A stretch of 64,000 nucleotides of DNA from Paralichthys olivaceus. Its lineage: Eukaryota; Chordata; Actinopteri; Pleuronectiformes; Paralichthyidae. The first letter of the stretch is position 1. Each line of letters starts with the position of its first letter. Below, in pieces: positions 49,502 through 60,300 of the stretch. The stretch lies in contig NC_091112.1 in NCBI RefSeq assembly GCF_024713975.1, forward strand, positions 851,001 to 915,000, given 5' to 3'. The translations under genes and the position numbers were made by a program. Under the pieces are notes generated by a model. The model was not told the DNA's origin, ran no database searches, and saw only the letters and a list, made by a program, of their open reading frames with translations.

Positions 49502-49629
49502 TTGTCATCATGAAACACACTAACGATTGTTCAGAGTTTCACATCATGAAATCCTCTTTTTTGCAGACGACATCTTACTTTATAGAACAAATCCTCTCAA
49601 TAACCAGATCCTCTTCTCTGATCCACTCA

Positions 49630-51047
49630 ATCAATCAATCAATCAAATGTATTGATATAGCACGGTATCACAACAAGCAGTTGTCTCAGGGTCCTGCACA
49701 AAAGTCCAAGATCTTAAAAAAGACAAAATCCAACTTGTTCCACATCGAGCAAGCATGAGCAACAGCGGGGAGGAAAAACTCCCCGGGTGAAGAAACATCC
49801 GGCAGAACCGGGCTCGGTGTGGACGGCCTCTGCCAGGACCGGTTGGGGTGAGGGGAACAAAAAGAAGAGGGGGGAGGGAGTCACAATCTCAGGTCATGGG
49901 CTTGAATCCAGCCCGGGAATCTCCACGTGGACGTTGGCGTGGTCTTCCAAAGGCGCGTTGGCCCCCCTGGGCACTCCTGCCTCCCTCATGGTCCAACATG
50001 TGCAGCAGGTGGACCCATGGCCCCAAAGGTGAGAGGTCCTCAGGTGAGAGTGCTGGTGGTTGCATGACCCTCCATGTTGGCAACCTCCACTAGGTCCATC
50101 CCTCATCAGGACCCGAGCCAGGATGGGCTCCAGAGAGCCGCACAGCATGGACCAAGGAGGGGAGGAGAAGACCCAAGGAGTTAGAGATATGTAATAAGAT
50201 ACAACAAAATAAACCAGGCAGAGAGAGAAGAAGAGAGAAGGTGCTGGTGCCTGATGGGTAATCCCCCAGCAGTGTAGGCCTATAGCAGCATAGCTATGGA
50301 TGACTATGCTTCAGGGTTGAGCTAAAAGCTTTATCAGAAAGGAAGGTTTTAAGTCTAGCCTTAAATGTAGAGACTGTGTCTGCCTCCCTCACTGAGAGTG
50401 GGAGCTGGTTCCACAGGAGAGGAGCTTGGTGACTAAAAGTTCTACCACCCATTCTACTCTCAGTAACTCTAGGCACTACAAGGAGTCCAGAGGTTAGGGA
50501 GCGAAGTGGTCTGTGGGGCAGTCAGGGGTTAAGAGCTCTTTAATGTAGGATGGGGCCTGATTGTTCAGGGCCTTGTAGGTCAGTAGGAGGATTCTGAAAT
50601 CTATCCTCTGTTGAACAGGGAGCCAGTGAAGTGAAGCTGAGACAGGAGTAATGTGATCCCGTCTTCTGGTTCTTGTCAGTGCTCATGCAGCAGCGTTCTG
50701 CACTAGCTGAAGGGTTCTTAAGGATCTGCTGGGACACCCTGATAACAGGGAGTTGCAGTAGTCTAGTCTAGACGTAATAAAGCCATGAATCAGTTTTTCA
50801 GAATCCTGTTTTGACAGGATTTGTCTGATTCTCTTGATATTACGCAGGTGAAAGAAAGCTGTTCTGGAGGTTTGACTAATGTGTTGGTTAAATGACAGAT
50901 CTTCATCAATGATAACTCCTAGGTTCTTCACAGTGGGTTCAGAACCAGGCGGATGTCATCTAGGTTCACCGACTGGTTAGACAGAGTTTCTCTGAGATGC
51001 CTAGGACCCAGGATTATGACCTCACTTTTGTCTGTGTTTAGCTCACA
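49630..51047 (-). mobile_element. L2/Maui-like LINE 3' fragment, copy 3
   Basis: Same insertion point as copies 1 and 2 and closest to copy 2 (shares the six-base loss near the 5' side of GGTGCTGGTGCC). Private changes include attagag to gttagag near 50181. Confidence 0.85.
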
Positions 51048-51756
51048 CTCACTCCTCTGTTATATGAACAGGAACATTTCATTCAGAGTTTACGTTTCAG
51101 CACATGATGATCTTCATTATCACAGAATAATACTTGTTATAATTCTAGGAGCTTTATTTGTACAGCACTAAACAAGGTTACAAAGTGTGTATCCTCTGAC
51201 TGAGATCAAGACTCAAACATATATTTGATATAAACACATGTTCTCTGAGCCGTAGTAAGATGGAGCCATGCAGATACAGATCTACATGTAGATATAGATA
51301 CGGTTCTATAGATCTAGATATCTAGAATTCATCTATAGAACAAGATGTGGCAGACCTCCCCTCATGCAGCTCCTCCCTGCAGGGGGCAGCACCATCAGGC
51401 TGTGGGCAGCTCGAGCAGAGAGAGAACAAGTCAAACAAAAACTGAGAGTTGGGATGAAACTGCTCGTCAGTGTTTCACTTCCCTCTCTGAGCTCTGTAGC
51501 CATGGCAACAGACAGGCATCACTGCTGGACCATGGCAACAGACGGGTTTCAGTGCTCCAGATAAAAAAGTGGAGAAAAGTCAAAGTTCAAACAGTGAATA
51601 AATTCTTAACTGGTACAAGCTGCCTCCGATAAGTCCAATTAATTAGATTGTGTTCATTTCAATTAGCACAAGAAAAACATCCAAACATGTTTCAACTAAT
51701 GTTTTTTAATCCAACAAAAGAGAAACAACCAAGAGAATTTAATGGACCTCAATCAT

Positions 51757-51890
51757 GATGTACATGAGGACGAGGACTTATCTGTGGACATGTTGTACAT
51801 GAGGACTTATCTGTGGACATGATGTACATGAGGACTTATCTGTGGACATGATGTACATGAGGACGAGGACTTATCTGTGGACATGATGTA
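51757..51890. repeat. Pre-V minisatellite, V12
   Basis: About four units, one with a private TGTTGTACATG variant. Confidence 0.9.
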
Positions 51891-52034
51891 ACATCACAGC
51901 ATTTCCATAGAGAGTCACTTTGCATCAGCAGCTCCATGCTCCAGTGCTCTGGGAGAGTTTATAGTCCAGAGAGGTGAAGACTGGATGACTGACAGCTGTC
52001 CCTCATGACCACAGAAATCCTGCTCATCAGAAAC

Positions 52035-52518
52035 ATGAGCTTTACCTCCGTCCTCGTCTGGACTCTCCTCTGCTGCTGCTTCACAGGTAAAGTCCAGAGC
52101 ATCAGACTCCTCTGTCCACATCGCTACCTCTGAAATGAAGCTGACAAAACCACCGCGCTGCTTCTTGTTTCTGTCTCTGTGTCCTCAGAGTCCAGAGGAC
52201 AAGTCACAGTGTCTCAGCCTGGAGCAGTGACATCGACTGTGGGAAGCTCCGTCACCATCTCATGTAGAACCAGTCAGGATGTTTATTTCGATAGCTCAGC
52301 CAGCTCATACAGGTTAGCCTGGTACCAGCAGAGAGATGGAGAAACTACTAAACAGCTTATTTACTATACTTCCACTCGAGCATCAGGGATTCCAGAACGT
52401 TTTTCAGGCAGTGGAAGAAACTCTGACTTCACTCTGACCATCAGTGGAGTCCAGGCTGAAGATGCTGCAGTTTACTATTGTCAGAGTTTTCACTATCCCA
52501 ACAGTAAGCATCTGTTCA
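52035..52518 (+). CDS. IgL V segment V12
   Basis: Leader 52035-52086 and V exon 52189-52518, intact. Same CDR1, ETTKQLIY framework 2 and CDR2 as V10, but CDR3 is [13 protein letters not shown] as in V1. Octamer-like 51918-51925, TATA-like 51958-51964. 12-RSS: 52519-52525 and 52538-52546. (CA)n 52596-52649. Confidence 0.93.
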
Positions 52519-52594
52519 CACAGTGAAAAACCATCGTACAAAAACCTCATGAACAGAAACTGAATCTACTGCTGCAGCTGGAAGCTACTGCAGA

Positions 52595-52651
<57 letters not shown>

Positions 52652-53482
52652 TTGTCATCATGAAACACACTAACGATTGTTCAGAGTTTCACATCATGAA
52701 ATCCTCTTTTTTGCAGACGACATCTTACTTTATAGAACAAATCCTCTCAATAACCAGATCCTCTTCTCTGATCCACTCACTCCTCTGTGATATGAACAGG
52801 AACATTTCATTCAGAGTTTACGTTTCAGCACATGATGATCTTCATTATAACAGAATAATACTTGTTATAATTCTAGGAGCTTTATTTGTACAGCACTAAA
52901 CAAGGTTACAAAGTGTATATCCTCTGACTGAGATCAAGACTCAAACATATGTTTGATATAAACACATGTTCTCTGAGCCGTAGTAAGATGGAGCCATGCA
53001 GATATAGATCTACATGTAGATATAGATACGGTTCTATAGATCTAGATATCTAGAATTCATCTATAGAACAAGATGTGGCAGACCTCCCCTCATGCAGCTC
53101 CTCCCTGCAGGGGGCAGCACCATCAGGCTGTGGGCAGCTCGAGCAGAGAGAGAACAAGTCAAACAAAAACTGAGAGTTGGGATGAAACTGCTCGTCAGTG
53201 TTTCACTTCCCTCTCTGAGCTCTGTAGCCATGGCAACAGACAGGCATCACTGCTGGACCATGGCAACAGACGGGTTTCAGTGCTCCAGATAAAAAAGTGG
53301 AGAAAAGTCAAAGTTCAAACAGTGAATAAATTCTTAACTGGTACAAGCTGCCTCCGATAAGTCCAATTAATTAGATTGTGTTCATTTCAATTAGCACAAG
53401 AAAAACATCCAAACATGTTTCAACTAATGTTTTTTAATCCAACAAAAGAGAAACAACCAAGAGAATTTAATGGACCTCAATC

Positions 53483-53653
53483 ATGATGTACATGAGGACG
53501 AGGACTTATCTGTGGACATGATGTACATGAGGACTTATCTGTGGACATGATGTACATGAGGACTTATCTGTGGACATGATGTACATGAGGACGAGGACTT
53601 ATCTGTGGACATGATGTACATGAGGACGTGGACTTATCTGTGGACATGATGTA
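53483..53653. repeat. Pre-V minisatellite, V13
   Basis: About five units, one with GAGGACGTGGAC, a variant also found in the right-edge remnant at 54753. Confidence 0.9.
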
Positions 53654-53797
53654 ACATCACAGCATTTCCATAGAGAGTCACTTTGCATCAGCAGCTCCAT
53701 GCTCCAGTGCTCTGGGAGAGTTTATAGTCCAGAGAGGTGAAGACTGGATGACTGACAGCTGTCCCTCATGACCACAGAAATCCTGCTCATCAGAAAC

Positions 53798-54266
53798 ATG
53801 AGCTTTACCTCCGTCCTCGTCTGGACTCTCCTCTGCTGCTGCTTCACAGGTAAAGTCCAGAGCATCAGACTCCTCTGTCCACATCGCTACCTCTGAAATG
53901 AAGCTGACAAAACCACCGCGCTGCTTCTTGTTTCTGTCTCTGTGTCCTCAGAGTCCAGAGGACAAGTCACAGTGTCTCAGCCTGGAGCAGTGACATCGAC
54001 TGTGGGCAGCTCCGTCACCATCTCATGTAGAACCAGTCAGGATGTTTATAGCTCAAACTATTTATCCTGGTACCAGCAGAGAGATGGAGAAACTCCTAAA
54101 CTGCTTATTTACGATGCTTCAACTCGAGCATCAGGGATTCCAGGACGTTTTTCAGGCAGTGGAAGAAACTCTGACTTCACTCTGACCATCAGTGGAGTCC
54201 AGGCTGAAGATGCTGCAGTTTACTATTGTCAGAGTCAGCACTATCTCAACAGTCAGTATCTGTTCA
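53798..54266 (+). CDS. IgL V segment V13
   Basis: Leader 53798-53849 and V exon 53952-54266, intact. CDR1 [12 protein letters not shown]2 DAS, CDR3 [13 protein letters not shown]. Octamer-like 53681-53688, TATA-like 53721-53727. 12-RSS: 54267-54273 and 54286-54294. (CA)n 54344-54397. It is the last V on this side; its downstream flank is cut at 54753, before the palindromic block and CTCF-like motif. Confidence 0.93.
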
Positions 54267-54342
54267 CACAGTGAAAAACCATCGTACAAAAACCTCATGA
54301 ACAGAAACTGAATCTACTGCTGCAGCTGGAAGCTACTGCAGA

Positions 54343-54399
<57 letters not shown>

Positions 54400-54752
54400 T
54401 TGTCATCATGAAACACACTAACGATTGTTCAGAGTTTCACATCATGAAATCCTCTTTTTTGCAGACGACATCTTACTTTATAGAACAAATCCTCTCAATA
54501 ACCAGATCCTCTTCTCTGATCCACTCACTCCTCTGTTATATGAACAGGAACATTTCATTCAGAGTTTACGTTTCAGCACATGATGATCTTCATTATCACA
54601 GAATAATACTTGTTATAATTCTAGGAGCTTTATTTGTACAGCACTCAACAAGGTTACAAAGTGTATATCCTCTGACTGAGATCAAGACTCAAACATATAT
54701 TTGATATAAACACATGTTCTCTGAGCCGTAGTAAGATGGAGCCATGCAGATA

Positions 54753-54785
54753 TGAGGACGTGGATTTATCTGTGGACATGATGTT
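54753..54785. repeat. Minisatellite remnant at the right edge of the IgL locus
   Basis: One degenerate unit (GAGGACGTGGATTTATC...) fused directly to the V13 flank after CATGCAGATAT. The stretch in between, about 0.5 kb in other units, is deleted. Confidence 0.75.
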
Positions 54786-55163
54786 TCAAAATAAAAACAA
54801 AGTTGATCCAGCAACTTATATTTTTACACAGAAATATTTTTGAACTTTTTCATTATTATATTTAACACATGTCTTGATGACCATGTCTTGAGGTGTGAGT
54901 CTGTACATGTCATTAGGAAAATAAAGTTCTCATCCTATCAGGTGTCACTGACGATTCGAATGCAGGTGGAGAAAGTGAAAAGTGTAACTGAGGTAGTTTC
55001 ACTCTGAACATATTCACGTTTTCACTGCGGCTGAGCGTCAGGGTCAAACTCTTGGTTATTGTTGACATCTTCTGGATGAACAGTGTCACTGCAGATGTTT
55101 CCGCTCCGAGGAGAACAGCAGCAGCACAGCGACGTCACCACATCTTTTAATATTTGGGTACTT
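54786..55163. other. Spacer right of the IgL locus
   Basis: No gene or known repeat recognised. Confidence 0.5.
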
Positions 55164-56530
55164 CAGAAATCAGAAATCAGAAATCTTTATTGCCATTGTA
55201 ACATTGTGACATTGTACAACGAACTCTAGGTGCCGTCTTTACAGTGCAGGTAAAAAAGTGAAAAGAAATATATGAAAGGTCAGTAATACAAAAGTAAAAA
55301 ATATAAATACACTATGCTTTAAAGAAAGGGATGAGAAAAACCTAAACTGACAGCAATCATACAGTCGTGCAGTCATACATTTATCAAAAATATGATGTAT
55401 TGCACGTGGGATTGTGTTTCACATGTCGATGATGTATTGCACATGGTAGGTTATCTAGCAGCGTTTAGTGATGTAACGGCTGATGGGTAAAAACTATTCC
55501 TCAGTCTGTTTGTCTTTGCTTTTATGGATCTGAACCGTCTGCATGAGGGCAGACGTTCAAACAGTCCATGGTGCTCCAACGGGAGCTGTGTAGTTCTTCA
55601 AGGGGCAGGAGACGGCGGCTGACTATTCGCTGGAGCTGGAGAACCATGCACAGAGACAGTAGGTCGGGACGCTCTCTACTGTGCAGCGATTGAAGGACAC
55701 CAGACGTTTCTCTGAGATGTTGTTCCTCCTGAGAACCCTCAGGATGGAGAGTCTCTTCTGGACCTTCTTCACCAGCTCCGCAGTGTGCAGTCCCCAGGTC
55801 AGGTCGTCACTGATGTTTACCCCCTCTGACCCTCTGGGTGCGCTCCGTGAGGAAGTCCTTAATCCAGAGGCAGGTAGAGTGTGGTAGTCCTATGTCCGAC
55901 AGCTTGGACACCGGTCTGTGGGGGAGGATGGTGTTAAAGGCAGAGCTGTAGTCTATGAAGAGCATCCGTGCATAGCTCCCCTGCTGCTCCAGGTGGGATA
56001 AGACAGCATGGAGAGCAGTGGTCACAAGTCATGATGTGGTTCCTGATGAGCTTCTCGAAGAACTTCATCACCACGGGGGTCAATGCTTCTGGCCATTAGT
56101 CATTGAGACTGTCGATGGTCTGTTTTTTGGGAAGAGGGACTATGATGGAGGATTTCGGACAGGGCGGGACGATGGACTGGCGCAGAGATTGGTTAAATAT
56201 TCTGGTGAGGACCCCAGCCAGTTGATCTGCGCAGTCCTTCAGCACACGTCCTGAGATGCCGTCGGGTCCGGCTGCCTTCCGTGGGTTGACAGACCGCAGG
56301 GTGCGCTTCACCTCATGCTCCTCCACCCTGAAGGTGGAGTTGTTGTTTTGGATGAGGTCCGGGTGCCTCTGGTGTTTCCACCTCGAACCGGGCAAAGTAG
56401 TGGTGAAGCTCCTCTGCCAGTGATACGTCACCTCCTGCAGCACCGAGGTTGGTCCTGTAGTTGGTGATGTGCTGAACACTCAACCACACCTGCCTGCTGT
56501 TGTTGCTCTCCAGCTGGTCCTCGAGGTGTA
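55164..56530 (-). mobile_element. Rex-like LINE, broken, minus strand
   Basis: Readable pieces on the minus strand: [55 protein letters not shown] and LFIDYSSAFNTILPHRPVSK. The frame shifts between the pieces. The 3' end, at the left, is a CAATAAAGATTTCTG tail followed by repeated CAGAAAT. The 5' edge near 56530 runs into an ATT microsatellite and is not sharp. Confidence 0.75.
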
Positions 56531-56547
56531 CCATCACACTTACCAAG

Positions 56548-57029
56548 TTACTATTATTATTATTATTATTATTATCATTATTTATATTTTTTTATTTATT
56601 TTCATTATCATTATATTATTATTATCAATAGTATTATCAATAGTATTAGTATTATTATTATTACCATTATATTATTATTATTATCAACAATAGTATTATT
56701 ATCATTATTATTATCATTATCATTATTTATATTGTAATTTTCATTATTATCATATAATTAATTAGTTCCATTATTATTATTATTATTATTATCAACCTTA
56801 TTATTATTATCAATATTAATTATTATTATGATTAGTAGCATTATTATTATTATTATTATCAATATTAATTATTATTCTAATTCGTATCATAATTATTATT
56901 ATTATTATTATTATCATCATCATTATTATTATTATTATTATTATCATCATCATTATTATTATTATTATTATCATCATTATTATTATTATTATTATTATCA
57001 ATATTAATTATTATTATAATTAGTAGCAG

Positions 57030-57074
<45 letters not shown>

Positions 57075-57118
57075 CAACCTTATTATTATCAACCTTATTA
57101 TAATTATTAGCAGTATTA
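56548..57118. repeat. Long ATT-rich trinucleotide microsatellite
   Basis: About 570 bp made almost entirely of ATT/ATC units. Long asparagine-, isoleucine- or methionine-rich readings inside it are artefacts. Confidence 0.95.
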
Positions 57119-57306
57119 ATATTATGTTCTGCCATTCTAGGGTAAAGAAAACAACAATCGTCACCATGATTCTTTTTTTAGATCAATTTCATTACCATTG
57201 TGAGTGCTTTTATTTTGAAACGCAGTCGGATGTGAGGTGGTGTTACTCTGTGGCTCTTGACTTTAGGGGTCTGGTTGTAAACAGACTGAAGTTTCTTCTC
57301 TTGACT

Positions 57307-57376
57307 CTGGATCTTCTCTGGATCTTCTCTGGATCTTCTCTGGATCTTCTCAGGATCTTCTCTGGATCTTCTCAGG
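57307..57376. repeat. 12-bp tandem repeat before the lectin start codon
   Basis: About six units of GGATCTTCTCTG (some GGATCTTCTCAG) ending 5 bp before the lectin ATG at 57381. It probably forms the 5' untranslated region, or a polypyrimidine tract if an upstream exon splices in at a CAG within it. Confidence 0.85.
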
Positions 57377-57380
57377 TGAG

Positions 57381-60300
57381 ATGACGACCTCCACCTCCAC
57401 CTCCACCTCCACCTCCGGCTTCGACGGGATGTACTCGCAGCTGATCGAGGCCGAGGACGAGCTGCAGCGCAGGACAGATGTGGAAGGTGAGAATCAGATC
57501 CAGCTGCTGGACTCAATAACAACCTGAAACACAAGTCAAGCTGCATTCTGTCTCCTCCTGTTTCTATGGAACTGCACCAAACAATCATTCTGGTTCTAAT
57601 GAACGTTTTGTTTGCAGCACTTTGCAAAACTAAACAAAGTCACATGAACAAACAAGGTTCAGGACATTTCAGTCAAATCAATTCAGGGAGTTGAAATAAT
57701 ACAGAAAATAAGATGGACTGATCCACCAACAGTAAAAAAAAAAACAGCTGAGAAGAAACAAAGAGGAATAAAATCAATACAAATCTGTAAATATTAGATT
57801 TTCTTATAGTCTATAAACCATCAAATCACAGGAGAAGATGAAAAGTTTTTAACTGCTTGAACAATGGTTGTAATTATAATTAATTGATCGTGAAAACAGT
57901 TGCAGATAAATGTTCAATGAACTAACCTGAACTAATTGTTTCAGCTCCAAATAAATGAGGTAAAATAATCCTTACTGCTACTGCTACTGCTAAAAACCTG
58001 AATCTGTGGTGATTTCCGACTCACATCCACACGAGTGAAAGTCATTTGTGCTTCGTTCGGTAATTGAGGTGCAGTTCACATTTCCCACGTCCCTGAAGCT
58101 GTTCTGACACGTTTCACACACAAGCCTGAACTTTTCCCTCGTGGACAAAAGGCTCCACGTTTAAGAAAATAAGTGATGAATACTTTACACAGAGTTCTGG
58201 AAGCCGTGAAGAAGTTTTCACATGTTCTTTTTTTTAATTTGCCAGGAAACAATGTTTTCCATGGTGAAGTTAAAGACTCTGATATTTGGTAGAGGTGTGA
58301 TTCTCACTTCTCTGATCGATTGTCTACAATGAGGTTTCTGTAACTTTAATATCTCTGGTTATGTGAGGACACCGTGCGAATCAATGAACGAGACTCTCCC
58401 CTCAGTCTCCCAGGTCAGACTGGCCCCCAGGCTGAGCGTCCCCGGGCCCTACCGCCTCGCCACCATCTGCCTGGCTACGCTCTGCGCCATCCTGCTGATC
58501 TCCATCATAGCCGTGGCTGCACACTGTGAGTACACGTGTCACCGACCCGCTCTGTGCTCGGTGGTATTTATTGTCCACACGCGTTGAAGTTGGTTCCTCG
58601 TGTGGTTTGTGTGCTGATTGAGGTGTTTGACAACATTTTGTCTCATGTCTGTTGACGGCGAAGACTCCAGATGAATTCACACGTCAACAGTCCGCGTGTT
58701 ACGGTTCATGTGCTCCACCTCTCGGACTGTTGACCTGCTCGGACGTGATTGGTCCAGCTACACACACGCTGCGATGAATTGTGAACTGCTGAATTTACAC
58801 TTTCAATCAAGGAAAGAGGATCTAGTGGTTTTGAGCATTGCAACACATAAAGCATTTTAAGATGAAAAGCTGATTCTGCTTATTCAGCTTCCTGACGTGT
58901 TCCTGACGTGTTCCTCACATGTTCTGCAGGTTCTGTATTCGAAAACAAATGTCTGAGTCAGTGTCTCTGGACATTTTCTGGATCTTCTCCTGCAGCCTCT
59001 TAGTAAAATGTAAAATGTCAGAATGAGTCCATGTGAGAAAACATCTGGAAACCTCTCGGTGAGCGACATGAAAGACGTGAAACTGGAAGAACACGAATCT
59101 CTCAGGATGAAGAAGAGGAGCCGTACGCGTAGAAGACGAAGACGTTGATGATTTCACTCTCTTTCTCCTGGTCCATGGTTCCACAGATAAAAACAAGCCT
59201 CAGGGAAGCGGTGGAGTCGCCTCGGAGACACAGAAGCAGACGCAGGATGCGAACGTGTCGGCTCTGATCGCCACCATCAGCGCTCTGCGGCAGGAAACGC
59301 AGCAGCTGCAGAGAGAGAAGGACGAGCTGCTCGTCAAACTGTCCACCAAGACGGCCACGAGAGGTACGAAGGTCTTCAAACGGACGTTTAATTTAAGTTT
59401 GAGATCGGATCATTCTTACTGACATGTTTTCTACTTGATGACGATGTAATTAATCAAATACTTCAGATTCATGGTACTGTGTGTGTGTGTGTGTGGGGGG
59501 GTTAACTTTGTTTAATGTGTTTCATGTCTGCGTCCTTCTTCAGCACCTGAGGTGAACAAACCGACCGAGGCGCCGCCGCTCTGCCCCGTGGATTGGCTTC
59601 TCTTCAACAACAGCTGTTACCACATCTCCAGACTGTCCAGGGATTGGCCGGAGAGTCAGTCGTTCTGCCAGAGCAAAGGAGCTCACCTGGCCATCATCCA
59701 CACGGCCGAGGAGCAGGTACGTCCCAACGCATCGTCCGCTGCTGGACCTTCATGGAGTCTCGAGGGTTTTATGAGGATCGTCCAGTTTGATGACTGAAAC
59801 GTGTTGGATACGCTTTGTCCTCCTCAGAAGTTTCTGTGGGATCTTCTGCCCAGAGGCCACTGGAACGCCTTCTGGTTCGGGATCACTGACGAAGACACAG
59901 AGGATCAGTGGAAATGGGTGGATGGTTCTCCACTGGTCGGAGGGTAGGTTCATCGCTACTCTTAACTTTGGCCAGTAGTTCGATTCCGCTGGTGACTGAT
60001 TCAATGAGGAACTCGTGATTTATCATTAATGAAGCGTTGTGTAATGTGTGTTGGCTCTTGTGTATCTTCTCAATCTTGCTCCTGTCAGCAGGGGAATCAT
60101 CGGTTCATGAACCAGCACCGATGTTTGATGAGCTGGTGGCTTTGGTTCTTCAGACGTATTTCTTTGAGTCGGTTTCTGAGGTTGATCTCGAGGTGAATCC
60201 TCTGGTGTCAAAGTCTCGATCGTTGACACGGAAACATCCAAATGTTTTTTTGGATGTCCTCCTCCTCGTCCTAACAGCTGTTTTGAAAATGTCCAGTTTT

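Noticed and set aside
56816-57167. Long isoleucine/methionine/asparagine-rich frames
   Set aside because: They are translations of the ATT/ATC microsatellite.
57178-57627. 149-codon minus-strand frame over the lectin first exon
   Set aside because: It is driven by the 12-bp and ACCTCC tandem repeats and is antisense to a well-supported exon.
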